NCBI GenBank assembly: GCA_033558025.1
Contig: JAUCEF010000004.1
Location: 3,596,001 to 3,660,000 of the forward strand
Source: Phytophthora sp. 'mugwort'
Taxonomy: Eukaryota > Oomycota > Peronosporomycetes > Peronosporales > Peronosporaceae
Direction of reading: 5' to 3'
DNA length: 64,000 nt
Position 1 is the first letter of the stretch. Every line of letters starts with the position of its first letter. Under the pieces are notes generated by a model. That model worked only from the letters and a program-made list of their open reading frames with translations, was not told the DNA's origin and did no database searches. Made by a program: the position numbers and the translations under genes. This document shows, piece after piece, positions 33,249 to 44,439 of this stretch.

Positions 33249-34239
33249 TCACAAACTCGTGCTACTTTTGTATTTCTACCATTGTGGTGGTGTTTTATGT
33301 TCTCACAGCTCTATTAGTACTGTACTGAGTAATCGATGATATCTATCCAGGTTTAAATGCTGCGATAGGGTAAGGATTTTGGTGACGAAACTGTAGGACC
33401 TTGCAAAATGCGCTTTTTGCAAAAAAAATGTATTTGCAACTGTTTGTTGCCTAATGCCGAGTGGAGTAGTTTTACATGTAGTTGCAGAACATGAAGCCCA
33501 AGCATTAAATTAGCAAAGAAGACTGCTACGCTCTTACTATCATGTCTTTTAAGCTTGTTCATGCTAAATCTCGATGTCGACTCTATTACGATGGGCCTGT
33601 TATGGTCGACTTGGCCACAATAGGTGCATGTACTTTTCCTCTTCACCTTCCCGGCTTTGGCCGTGGAGCCATCTCTGCTTGGAAATCGTTCCGTCCTGTC
33701 GCAGAGCTGCACAGGAGCGGGTGGACTGGATTGCTTGATATTTCCTCGGACGAGAGGCGTGAGGAAGCTGCTGGGAACAGCCATTTCAATGTAGGAAGTG
33801 GTTTCGCCTCTACGGTGCACGCCATTGGCTCTGATATTATTATTCAAGTGTTACAATGTCAAGTTGCATATCGCGGCACCTTTACCGTCCAACGTCATTT
33901 GAACTTTACGTATGGAGAGGTAACGTGCTTTCTACGCAATCACACAGCAAATTGCACAAGGTCGGCGAATCGCATGGTTCACTATGACACACGATTAAGC
34001 ACGATAATATTTACAGCACTGAGAGATTGTACTTGGGCGATCAATTTTTACAAAATTGTCAGTACGTATTGTGCGTGTTAGAAATAGTATACATAAAGTT
34101 AGGTTAGAAATATGCCTGTCTAGGTTCTCGTCCATAAATATAACAAAAGCAAACATCGTGGCTATTACTACCTTATATAATTTCCCTACGTGAATCCATG
34201 TACTTACTCACTGCTGTGCTCTGCAATCACCCGCGCCTT
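33249..34239. other. Intergenic region with unassigned frames
   Basis: A plus-strand ATG frame of 179 codons (33542-34081) and an overlapping minus-strand frame (about 33784-33353) both exist. The minus frame includes KRKSTCTYCGQVDHNRP, a partial zinc-knuckle of the kind found in transposon proteins (final Cys missing). The plus frame shows no domain. I favour decayed element sequence over a host gene. The convergent neighbours (IQUB-like and ankyrin genes) also need their 3' ends here. Confidence 0.35.
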
Positions 34240-36255
34240 CTACGCTGGCCGTTTCCAATACGAAAACGCTGTATTCATATCGAGCTGCTTCCAGTTGTTC
34301 TGTTTGAGCCATTCCCAGGCATACCAGTTCCACGACTTTACTCTTAGTGTGCACCCTTCCAGCGCACCAGGAGCACGGTCGAGTATCCATTGCACAACTT
34401 CGAGCCATTCCACCTCAAACTCGTGTCCCAAGTGAAATGACCTGCACTCCGGGAATTCCGAGTAAAGGAAAACTGCCGTGTCGAGACGCGTAGGCTTACT
34501 GAAAAGCCATGCAAGAGCCAATGGAGTGCACCGCAGCAACCGGTTATCGCGAAGCCACTTCACTATATTGAGATGGCTATTGCCAGCAGCTCCGTCAATC
34601 GCCAACGTTGTACATCCCTCACTCCGATTCACGTGCAGCCACCTGACGACATCCAAATGTCCGTTTTTAGCAGCATCATCCATTGCCCTATGAGTGCATC
34701 CCTCACTGCGGTGTTCATGAAGCCATTTCACCACCTCGAGATGGCCATTAGATGCAGCCTGATCCATCGCTGCAGTCGTGCACCCTCCGTCGCGATTCTC
34801 CTGAAACCACTGCAACATTTCCACATTTCCGTTTACGGCAGCAGCGTCCATGACTCCGTCCAGGTCAAAAGCTTCATGCCGGTTAGCATGCAACCACTTG
34901 ACCATTTCCAGATTGCCATGCTCTGCCGTCCTTTTCATCGTCAAAACGTGGCAGCCCTCACTTCTGTTTGCATGAAGCCATTTCACCGTCTCGAGGTGAC
35001 CGTTTTCAGCTGCAAAGTGCATTGCCAAATAGCTGCATCCTTCCGCACGATTTGTATGAAGCCATTGCACTATTCCAAGATGCCCTCGGCCTGCAGCTTG
35101 GTCCATAGCTTGATGGGTGCATTGCGCTTGCGTGTTGAAGTGAAGCCATTGAGCAATCTCGAAAAATCCTGATCCTGCAGCTGCATCCAGAGCAGATTGA
35201 GTAGTGCCAGTATCTAACTTTTTCTCGTATAAATACTTCAACATGGCCAGATGACCGTTCTCCGCGGCAAGGTAGAAACCACGCCCTGCATTTGTGACTC
35301 GCTTCTCTTCATGAAGCCACTTGACCATATCCAGGTGACCGTGGGCAGCAGCCATTTGGAGGACTTCCACAGCTTCGGGCACTAGGTCGCGAGCATCTAA
35401 ATACTTCAGCATATCCAAATCTCCGTGTCGGGCGGGGCTTAGGTAAATTACCTCATTACCAAGAGCTGCATCCAGATCAGCACGTTTTACATTATCGATA
35501 AACCAACGTGTCACATGCCACAACCCATTAGATGCCGCTGCATGCAACGCATCCCCAACTTCGACGTCGAACTTAGTGTAAAGCCACTCCACAATCCCCA
35601 AGTTGCCGCACGCCGCTGCTTGTTTGATTACGTACTGAGCACAGTCGGGTCGGAGATCTATGTGGTTTCTTAACCACTCCACGAGCTCGTGGTCGTTATG
35701 TCTTATCGCTTCGACCAGCTCAATTCCGCCCCAGTAACCCATATCGTGATGATTTTCCCACAACCATTTCACAATATCCAAGTGTCCATTAGAACAAGCT
35801 TGAGCGATGACTTCCGTGAGAAACTCACCCGGTATGTATTCTTCTGTAATCCACTTCAGGCTTTTTAAATCACCACGTGCTCCCATTTGACCGGTTACGT
35901 AGTTCCCTTCCCAGCGGCGAAGGAACGGGTCCATCATCTTCGACTCACGAGCAGCTAGATACTGCAATAGGCGCAAACTACCCTCCGACTTTTCATAAGC
36001 TGCTGGCAGACTCAAGGAGCCCGATAGTTCATCTAAATAAGAGTCAGTAACTCGAAGCAGACCTTCGTCTTCAGTTGCGTAAAGACATTCCCGACAGACG
36101 AGACGTACAGCCGTGAGTACAGGAAATGATGACCACTCAGACGTGTCGACACGACACAGCTGTCGACGAGTTGAAGCAACGAAACGGGAGACCTTCTGCT
36201 TCTTATCTTGGTGCATTGTGTGGGTGGTAAAATGGTACAATGCTGCTGTTGCCAT
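34240..36255 (-). CDS. Ankyrin-repeat protein
   Basis: 671 residues from an ATG at 36255. The first 110 residues are unique, then degenerate ankyrin repeats fill most of the protein. From about residue 300 they become a regular array with a 28-residue period of the form WLHxNRxEGCTxxAMDxAAxNGHLExVK. The array shows as an 84-base period in the DNA. A non-repeat C-terminal cap of about 60 residues ends the protein. No kinase, F-box or membrane segment is visible, so it is a stand-alone protein-interaction scaffold of the large ankyrin family expanded in oomycetes. Single exon, intact. Confidence 0.9.
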   Translation of the reverse strand: MATAALYHFTTHTMHQDKKQKVSRFVASTRRQLCRVDTSEWSSFPVLTAVRLVCRECLYATEDEGLLRVTDSYLDELSGSLSLPAAYEKSEGSLRLLQYLAARESKMMDPFLRRWEGNYVTGQMGARGDLKSLKWITEEYIPGEFLTEVIAQACSNGHLDIVKWLWENHHDMGYWGGIELVEAIRHNDHELVEWLRNHIDLRPDCAQYVIKQAAACGNLGIVEWLYTKFDVEVGDALHAAASNGLWHVTRWFIDNVKRADLDAALGNEVIYLSPARHGDLDMLKYLDARDLVPEAVEVLQMAAAHGHLDMVKWLHEEKRVTNAGRGFYLAAENGHLAMLKYLYEKKLDTGTTQSALDAAAGSGFFEIAQWLHFNTQAQCTHQAMDQAAGRGHLGIVQWLHTNRAEGCSYLAMHFAAENGHLETVKWLHANRSEGCHVLTMKRTAEHGNLEMVKWLHANRHEAFDLDGVMDAAAVNGNVEMLQWFQENRDGGCTTAAMDQAASNGHLEVVKWLHEHRSEGCTHRAMDDAAKNGHLDVVRWLHVNRSEGCTTLAIDGAAGNSHLNIVKWLRDNRLLRCTPLALAWLFSKPTRLDTAVFLYSEFPECRSFHLGHEFEVEWLEVVQWILDRAPGALEGCTLRVKSWNWYAWEWLKQNNWKQLDMNTAFSYWKRPA

Positions 36256-37585
36256 GCGAGAAAACAGATTTCCCCCGTCCCGGGTCGCTCGATATCTGAT
36301 CCTCGGTATATTGAGCCTGTGTAGGTTGGTAGCTACAGTACATTAATATTTTTGTAGCAAGGGCACCTCGTGTGAAGATATCACTGCCATTAAAGTGGGG
36401 GTACACGATTAGCTCCTATACTAAACGCTAAATCTACAGGAGCTGAGACCCAGTACGTGACGACTATAGCTAATTTGTCTGAGGTTAGCAGGGTGAGACT
36501 CGACCAAAACGCCCCCTAGCCCTGGTGGTAGCTCCAATTTATAGCAGGGAGTTAGCGTTTGTATTCGCATTTAAGCGTAAGATAGTGGCAACGATCGTGT
36601 CAATCGATCTCCCTTGCGAAAACATGTAATATTTACGAACGCACAAATAGATCATGTTAAAAAAAACTAATGGAAATATATATACTGTATAAACACGATA
36701 AAACAGTGTCTGTTGCATACCGAAAAAGAACTTGTATAGGATACCCATCCACCGTTCATGGCACCGCTTACGTTCTGCAACACATGCTTGCATCCGCATG
36801 CACGCTTCGCCAAATTTGGGCTCGCAAGTGGCTTTCCGTTCGTGTTTCTCTCGGGCAATTATCCACGCTCAACAGCAAGAAGGTCTTCCATCTCCTTGTC
36901 TTCCGCATCGCTCATTGTCGAGCTCTCCGACCTCGACTTCTTGTTAGACGCAAATGAAGCCACTTGCTTGATACGATCGCCTCCAGCATTCTCAGTCAGC
37001 TGAATGCTCCCTTAGGCGGTCCCCTTGAAGAAGCTAACGCTGTGTCTCTGACGGAACTCGTAGATAGAGCCGACAGGTAGGCGATCCCTTGAACTCGGAG
37101 ATCGATTGTTCTCATCCCATCTGGTCAGACGATATAAATATTTATTCCTTCTCGGCTCGTCCATACGTGCCATGCAAAGCATCAGTGCCTCAAGGTGTCC
37201 CTCGGTGTTGGCGTTCACGCACGTCAAGCAGGTTCCCTTGTTATTAGATGTGCGTTTAGATAAGAGCACGCACATCCGCACATAGATGCTCACAGAGACA
37301 TCTGGCGTTTCATCGCTGAGGAAGCGGCGCAGCTCGCCAACGTCTGTAAAAAAATTATCGCGTTCTCGGCATCTTGAGCATCAGGGTCGGCGTCCATCGC
37401 CACCAATAGCTCGGACAGGGTCGTCATCGACTTCGCTTGCTTGAAGACTTTAGTGCAAATTCGATACTGACGTTTTAGCAGTTTTTTTTAGGTGTGCATA
37501 CGTCAGCATAATCTTGCACGAGGGCAGGGCATAATGACTTTTGGAAGCTTCGAGCGATCGTCACATGTATCGCCGCCCGCCTGTA
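36256..37585. other. No gene recognised
   Basis: About 1.3 kb with only short frames. A minus-strand frame of about 90 codons (37293-37012) and a plus-strand frame of 95 codons (36670-36957) have no domain motif. The first 150 bases should contain the ankyrin gene promoter, but I see no convincing Inr. Confidence 0.45.
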
Positions 37586-37658
37586 TTGACCTACGTTTCA
37601 TGTATAAAAAACAGTTGAAAACTAGCTCATATTTTTCTATACATGAAACGTAGGTCAA
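37586..37658. repeat. Perfect 21-base inverted repeat (hairpin)
   Basis: TTGACCTACGTTTCATGTATA at 37586-37606 is the exact reverse complement of 37638-37658, separated by 31 bases. It lies 70 bases before the PIF1-like helicase relic and may mark the edge of a mobile element or be a small foldback element. Confidence 0.9.
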
Positions 37659-37726
37659 CAAGATTGAATGGCAAAGGATTTATTAAGATACGACCAAAAT
37701 CGCAGGTATTCTGACCGTTGCCTTGT

Positions 37727-39763
37727 ATGTCACCAACCCAAATTTTTGTTTTGCTGAACTGTATTGCATATGCCATAGGACGCCTCGACGATTTGCCAAA
37801 TGACGGCAATGCCTGTATTGCAAGGTTTCATGACGAATTGGACAAGAATTGCGATTCAGAGCTTCGGCGTGAGGCTAATATGCGAATATCGCGCCGATTT
37901 AAGCTTGAACTTGACCTAATGGCTAATGCATCAAGACGCAAGGCATGCATGACGCTACCTTCGCCTGAGTGTGTATTTGCAAACTATGATATCCTTGAAT
38001 TAGAACTGCTTCGTGACGAAATCACAACTCCTGCTGGTAATTTCGCGAGTGAGTGGATTTCAAAACACACCTATACTTCTAACGACGTTGAAAAAGCAAA
38101 TCACTTCATTAAAAACTACGTGAAATCGTGGATAAAGGCCTGTAAGCAAACCCGGGAGTACAATAACTCGTTTAGACTAGGTGACGAATGCGTACCCCGC
38201 TATAAGTACCCTATATGTGCCGGTCTTTCAATCGAGGCACTACCAGCACAAAGCATGGCGGAATCGCAGTGGATACCCTTTGCCTTGTGCATGCATCAAT
38301 CACGACAAAGACTTGAGTCATGTCTGGAGAAATGCTCATGCGAAAAAAAAACTTACAAATGATCATTGATGGTGAAGGAGGATCGGGTTAGAGTTGGCTA
38401 GTTGATCATATAGTGAAGGACCAACAGCTCGTTTCTGGTGAGGGATTGAGCACAAATGAGAGACCACAACGAACACTACTTCTTGCTCATCAAGGAACCG
38501 CGGTGTTTAATATCGGAGGACAAATAATATGTTCAGCTTTTCATTTTGCGTCTTTCAAGCGTTCCGCCTTTTCCATTCCTTACATGTCTTTGCTGTCTCT
38601 TCCAAACGGGTTTGCAAAGCTTTAGGAACTGCAGACTAGGTATAAGGACATAATTCTAGTTGTCCTCGACGAATTTAGTGTTATAAGTTGTGGGATGTTG
38701 TACTGGATCGACTAGCGCATGCGAGAGATTTGACCTCGCTGCAAGGTATTACCTTTTGGAGGGCGTGATGTAATTATTAGCGGGGATTTTGGGGCAACTT
38801 GAACCTGTCATTCCATTTTCGCTGTTCACTCCATCAAGCTGTATTAAAAACGAAGTCGAGCGGAAGGGCCGGGAACAATGGGAGAATATCGAATGCATTG
38901 CAATCTGAATAGCCAAACAGAGGAAAATTAGATCCCGAGTGGTATGACGCATTGCGGCGACTTCGAAAAAAAACCCACAGAGGATGATTTAACACTTTTC
39001 AATTCGAGATGTGTCAGCAAAGCTCGTATGCCGGGCTGAGTGTCAGTAGCGAAGCATATGGCATATTTAAATTCCAATGACACGTACTTGAGGGCGGAGA
39101 CAGAAAAAGTTGTACACATTTTCGCTCAGCATATTGTGTAACAAACGACTACATTCGGATCGCTATGTTCCAGTGGGAACGGTAACAGCTCTACTAGCAG
39201 AACACGGCAATCAGATTCGAGGAGAGATAGAGTAGTCGCAACTTATCTGAAATTTGCAGTGGGTCCCCAATTTCGCTAAGATACAACTTGGAGCAATCAG
39301 CCGGCCTGCGTGATGGAGCTAATGGTATATTACGATTTAATTTTCTCTCAAGAAAGCGAGTTACCGATTATATTAATGCAAGTCACAGATATATACATAG
39401 GTGCATCGTTTCTAACTAATTCACCTAATAATATTGTGCCTATACTTCACAAACAAACTTCATGGAGTAAAAAGTCAAGTGATTTCAGGGTTGTTCGTCG
39501 ACGGATCCCGCTAAAACTAGCGTTACGCGATCACAGTGCGCAAAGTCCAGGGACTTACTTGCGATCGCGTTGTTTTCCACTCCCAAACTGTCCCTGATGT
39601 AGCTCTGGTATACGTCGCTTTATCAAGACTTAGGCATCGAGATGATATCATTCTAGCATCCCCTCTTAGAATGGAAATGATGAGGTGTCCACCAAAAACG
39701 TTGGAGAACTTTGTTGCTGAAGAAGCTCGTGTGGAAGAAATCGTTAAACAAACACTCGAGTAA
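37727..39763 (+). pseudogene. PIF1-like helicase (Helitron-related or stand-alone), broken
   Basis: An open frame of 211 codons (37727-38362) leads into helicase sequence in a shifted frame: IIDGEGGSG then a TAG stop where the Walker A Lys should be (near 38383), then VKDQQLVSGEGL, LLLAHQGTAVFNIGG (near 38490), ILVVLDEFSVI (Walker B, near 38655), and much later AITVRKVQGLTCDRVVFHSQTV and LVYVALSRLRHRDDIIL near 39520-39660, the last PIF1 motifs. The frame change lies in an A8 run near 38341-38348, so the first open frame is probably the N-terminal half of the same protein rather than a separate gene. Its start resembles a signal peptide, but I give that little weight. Confidence 0.75.
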
Positions 39764-40530
39764 CAATTCAAAACATGAGAAGGGTAGCTGTAAATTATAA
39801 CAAGACAACTTGATTCAATATCCTAGATCATAATCATTTGATCATTTTTGGGGTAGTTTGCTTACGGTCTTGATGATCGCCTGTCGCCAACACCAACACC
39901 AACGTCGCCGCCAAGCAATCGCAAGCCATAAGCGACACACCCCTTCACCACTTCCCTGCGTTCGCAGTCCGGTTAGTGCAGGAGCAGCTTGTGAAGACAC
40001 TACGGTGTACACCTGAAGAAAATATAGTGCATCCGTACAACCTGTTACTGTCAGCGTCATTGCAGACACATTTACGCACTCACAAGCTTTGAGATTAAAA
40101 CTCGAACATAGACCGCAGAGCACATTTCACACCTTAATCAAGTGGATAGTTTTTACTGAAGTTGTAGTAGAATAATTTAAATGACATTATGTACTCAGCT
40201 TGGACTGGGACGTCGACTGCAATGTCGAAGCCGTTGAAGGGTGTCGGCCCCTGAGCAAAACGATGGAGTAACGCGACCGAGATGCTCCGTTACTAGTCAG
40301 TATTAATACTTATTATTGCGAAATGCGGGAGCAGTATAGTAATATATTGCCACAATTACTGCAATACTATTGTTAAAAAGTCCGTTAAAAAAAAGAAAAG
40401 GACCGCAAAACGAACCGTGAGCCAATAACCAATCGAAAGAATTCGGGTGGCTGACAGCCCTCAACACCCTTGTACCCAGGTCACCGTAAATATCGTACAC
40501 CATTCTTCAAACTACTGTAAGAGCGACATG
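39764..40530. other. No gene recognised
   Basis: About 770 bases between the helicase relic and the hAT relic with short frames only. A minus-strand frame (40123-39842) has no domain. Confidence 0.45.
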
Positions 40531-40531
40531 G

Positions 40532-42015
40532 TTGCCAACAAGGATATCTGCGCCTTCTACTTTGCATCTATCAAGGACGATCTCTTTTCAGTGCAAGTTC
40601 TGCGGAACTGCACGTAAGCAGCTTCGTCAATCTGGCTACTCTAACCTGGTGGGTCACCTGGCCAATAAGCATCCCGACTTCCAAGGGACGTTCACCGAGC
40701 GGCAAGGCGCCCACCCTCTCCTCGAGCACGGCTTCATCCTCGAGAAGACCAACTGCCTCTACCAATGGATGCAATGGATCGTGCTGCGAGACCTCCCCGT
40801 CAGCGAGGTTGGCAACGAGCTCCCACGTAGCATGTTCAAATTGCAGCCAATTATGTCCAAGGCTCTGCGGAAGGTAATGGAGGGAGTGCAAGCAAGATAG
40901 GTGAAGGCCTGGAGCGTGAAATGGGTTTTTCATTCGGATTGATGTTCGATGGATGGTCGCATGGCTCGCTTCACTATGTGGGCCTGTTCGGTGTCTGCGT
41001 TGTCAGTAATGCGTTGCGCCTACTTCTATTAGGTCTATCTACGCTCGACGATGGAATTCAGTCCGCCGATGCTCACATCGATCTCATACTCGCCGTTCGG
41101 AGCATGTACAGCAAGACCCTTGAGATGGTTGGCTTCCCGATAGGCGACAATTGCGCTACTAACAAGTCCGTGGCAACAAAGATGGGCGTACCTCTCGTCG
41201 GATGTACCAGCCATCGATTAAACCTAGCTGTCAAGTCGTTTTTGCTGTCGGTTGAGACACTGATTGAAGGTGTCAATGAATTGATGGTGCAGTTGCGTCA
41301 CCCCGACTATTCGGTGCTATCAAAGCGTACAGACCTCAACTCAGTCAAGCGCGATGTGACCAGGTGGTCGTCGACATTCGTGATGATCGAGCGCTACATT
41401 CGTATCAGGGGTGAAATCAAGCAGGTGGAAGCCGTAGAGGACCTGGTGCCTAGCGCACCTGATCACAATAAACTTTTGACGCACTTAGCTGGAGAAGCTG
41501 GATAGCGTGTGCAAGCGGTATCAGCGGGATGACATCGACATGGCGTAAGTACGTGTCCTTTTCGACTCCGTCTTGTCCGATTTCCTTCGATGGGATATAA
41601 TCTGAAGCCAGCGGCAGCAATCGTTCATGACTCAGTGATCGAGGCATCTGTCGTAAAGATGATAAACAAAGATACTCTGATATCTGGCGAAAAGAAGGCG
41701 CTCCGTCCATTTGAACGCGTGCAAGGTTTGTCCAAGAAGCAGAAGAAATGAGAAGAAGATTACGCTTCTGAACTGCTGGGTGATGGAGCTAATCGACGCA
41801 AGAAGGGCCGACATGCTACTATTTACGATCGAACTGTTGCCAAGACCCCACCTACGTCCAACGCGGTCGCGAGACTGTTTTCGAGATGCAAGTTCATCTT
41901 GACACCTCAGAGAGGCTCCATGGCACCGGCCAACTCCGAAATGCTGCAATTTCTGAGAGCTAAGAGCCGCATGTGGGACGGCACCACTGTGGCCAGCATC
42001 AAGAAGCTAATTGAC
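40532..42015 (+). pseudogene. hAT-family transposase, broken
   Basis: A BED-type zinc finger comes first (SFQCKFCGTARKQLR...SGYSNLVGHLANKHPDF, Cys-x2-Cys then His-x4-His near 40580-40680). Then YQWMQWIVLRDLPVSEVGN (near 40760), the catalytic core with FDGWSHGSLHYVGLFGV (near 40945) and VGFPIGDNCATNKSVATKMGVPLVGCTSHRLNLAV near 41130-41230. The hAT C-terminal dimerisation segment is near 41860-41990, with TPQRGSMAPANSEMLQFLRAKSRMW. A stop after the N-terminal part (40900) and frameshifts near 41500-41880 break it. The domain order and spacing are those of a full-length hAT protein. Confidence 0.83.
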
Positions 42016-42329
42016 GTCCTGGGAGTGGGAATGACAGATACTGACCATGTTCTTTGTTTTGGTAAAATAATAATTATTTTCGCAATAAAATGGATATGTT
42101 GCTGATTTTGTACAAAACCGCCTGTATTTAACGCAGCCACCGCACGAAAGAAATAATGATCCTTTTCCTACACACACGCAATGTGAACTGCACAGAGGCG
42201 GGCTTGAACTCACGCCAATCGATTGGGAGGGTCAAGCCCAACCGACTAACATAAATTCTACGACCCAGATGATAAAGCGTAACGCTTTCAATCACTGGAG
42301 TTGTTGATGTTGCCGGAGTCGGAGCCACT
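42016..42329. other. Intergenic; weak tRNA-like patch
   Basis: No gene seen. On the minus strand, around 42195-42260, TAGTCGGTTGGG and AGTTCAAGCCC loosely resemble RNA polymerase III A and B boxes, but the spacing is short and no proper cloverleaf could be drawn. Confidence 0.3.
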
Positions 42330-43720
42330 GCTGTTAGTGCCGGTGTTGGCGCCGTCGTCGTAGGCGCCGGAGCTGCGGATCTTGCTGGAACCGCCGCTTG
42401 CGTCGTCGTTGCTGCGGTTGTCGTCGTAGCTGGAATTGGTGAAGCCGTTGCCGCTTGGCCGGCCTGTTAAAGTATCTCTGTTGTCCGCGCTGTCTCCAAG
42501 CTCTGTAGACGTGCGCCAATCTGTCCCATCGTGGTGAGTAGCCGAGTCATTCTGTCAGGGTGGCCACGTTCTCGGGTGTCTGCCCTTGCTCGGCTCCTTC
42601 ACCTTGGTTACTTGTCGTTGTCGTGGTTGTCGCGACACTGGATGTTGCTGGTGCCGCCGGGATCGTCGTGGCGCTTGCTCTTGCCGCTTCCGCCGCCGCC
42701 GAGCCTGTATTCACTGCACTCGTCGAGGTGGCCGGCAAGACGCCAGTTCGAGCCGTCCCAATCTGAGTGGTCATCTGATTCTGATCTGTTCCCGTCGGTG
42801 AAAGGGATATTCATGCCGGCGGTGGCGATCTTGGTACATATCGCGACCTTAACATCATATTGTTCTTCGTGGAGGCTCCGGTTTCCGCCATACTCGTAGA
42901 TTTGCTTCGTAATTTCAATAACGCCCCTGTATGACCACCATGTAACGTGTCTGCTAACGCCGCACGCCGAGTTTGGTCGTCCAGTACTGATGACAGACTA
43001 AAGCCCGGATGGCCGTCGGGGACAATCGATGTCTCCCGCGCCGGTGTGAGCCCGTCTGGCTGCACAACCTACTTTATTTGTCTGTCTTTGCGTTCGTAAA
43101 TTAACGCCCAGTTTGTTCTCAACTACTTCCCTGCCGTGGCCTTGCTTCGCTAGTCCGCCCAAAGCTTTCAGCGACGCCGTTCAGTCGCAGGAGCTCGGCG
43201 TGCCCACTGGCATCGCCCTGTAAATGAGCCGACTCGGGAGCTAAATCCCCCTGCCCGTCCGCCTGTTGTCCTCGCTCCGCCGCTGCACCTCGCAGTCGTC
43301 CTTGATCGCAGCTTGTGCGCTCGTTGGTTGCCTCCGTCTCGACCCGTCGGTCAAAGCGTCAGCTCGGGGATCTTCAGCAGCGCCGCAACACCGCTGGAAT
43401 TCAGTTCGTGTCGTTTGCCAAAGGCCCAGGCCCGCTCGTCTGTGCGGGCCGGCCACTCCGTTCGTCGTCTCTCCCTCGAGGGCAGATCTGCAAGTGAGCC
43501 CAACCTTTGCCCATCGGCTTAGCTCTCTCTCAGGCGCCACCAGTCGTTCGTGACTGCTGGCAGCCACTCTTTTAGCCGCGATCTTGCGAGCGCGACTCCT
43601 CGGGATCGCCCCGAGCAGTCGCTGCGTCTGCCCTGTTAGATAGCGCTTGTTCGTTACTTTCCCGCCCCCGTCCGTCAGCTCGTTGCTATCAGCACGTTGG
43701 CTTATCAGGCCAGCGCCCAT
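42330..43720 (-). pseudogene. Retroelement gag-like sequence, minus strand
   Basis: On the minus strand a G/C-rich frame (43720-43241, 159 codons) precedes a segment at 43065-42811 with LRSKSTSMAETGAS and a Thr/Ala/Ser-rich frame (42774-42547). A low-complexity Gln/Arg or Gly/Asn/Asp/Ser-rich region then runs to 42330. Low-complexity Thr/Ala and Gly/Ser tracts with this order are typical of gag N-termini in oomycete Gypsy elements, but no capsid or zinc-knuckle motif is seen. The family assignment is a guess. Confidence 0.4.
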
Positions 43721-43907
43721 GTTACATGTGTATACTTTCTCCAGTCCGGCTGTTTAGTCGAGATATTAGTTTATTTTCATAGTCAGTAAACATTAAAGTA
43801 ATAGTGAAAATACAGTACGGTGAAAAGGAGGCTGGTTCTAACTGCAATTGTATAAATCAAAGCAATCGCTAGGTGTATACTACGTATGTTTGCTCAGCTG
43901 AGCTGAA

Positions 43908-43924
43908 GGGGGGGGGGGGGGGGG
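43908..43924. repeat. Poly-G tract (17 bases)
   Basis: Uninterrupted run of G on the plus strand in an otherwise gene-free region. A similar 19-base run is at 20903-20921. Such tracts can form quadruplexes and are prone to length errors in sequencing. Confidence 0.95.
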
Positions 43925-44439
43925 CAAAACAGTAAGATCCATCAGTGCATTTCCCCAAACGTTGTGCTTCTGTATCGTCGTGTTACGAATCTTGTCCGCA
44001 GCCAGATTCGCGAGCTAACGTTAAGGAGCGACAATCAGTAAAATACAGTGTCCTATTCCTACCTAGCTCCTTGTCTGCTCTTCTTCCAAGTCGTCGCTCC
44101 GTATGCGCCTATTTCGAGACTAAGAGCTCCTACAAATATGCAAAGAGAGCGATCAACGGCAGTTAGTGCTTAAAAAACACCTTGCTCTCCGAAATTCTTG
44201 AGCCGCATCCCCATCTAGGAGGCTGCGATGCTCCATCGCTCCTGCAAAACCATAGGCAAATCGCAACACGCCCTCCTCCGACCAAAGATCGGAACTTCAA
44301 CTACTGGTAGTCCGCAGCTCCGTCGGCATACCAACTTGCGCGCGAAACTCCGTCAGGCTCTCCTTTGGCAGTGGCTTGGTCACTATTTCTGCGGGGTTGT
44401 TTTCACTTGCAACCCTGCATATCTCGACCAGCCTTTTAA

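Noticed and set aside
34573..35172. Plus-strand frame of 199 codons opposite the ankyrin gene
   Set aside because: Antisense shadow of the 28-residue ankyrin repeats; no independent motif.
37727..38362. Secreted Cys-containing effector candidate
   Set aside because: The hydrophobic start resembles a signal peptide, but the frame runs directly into PIF1 helicase sequence after a one-base shift in an A8 run, so it is better explained as the helicase N-terminus.
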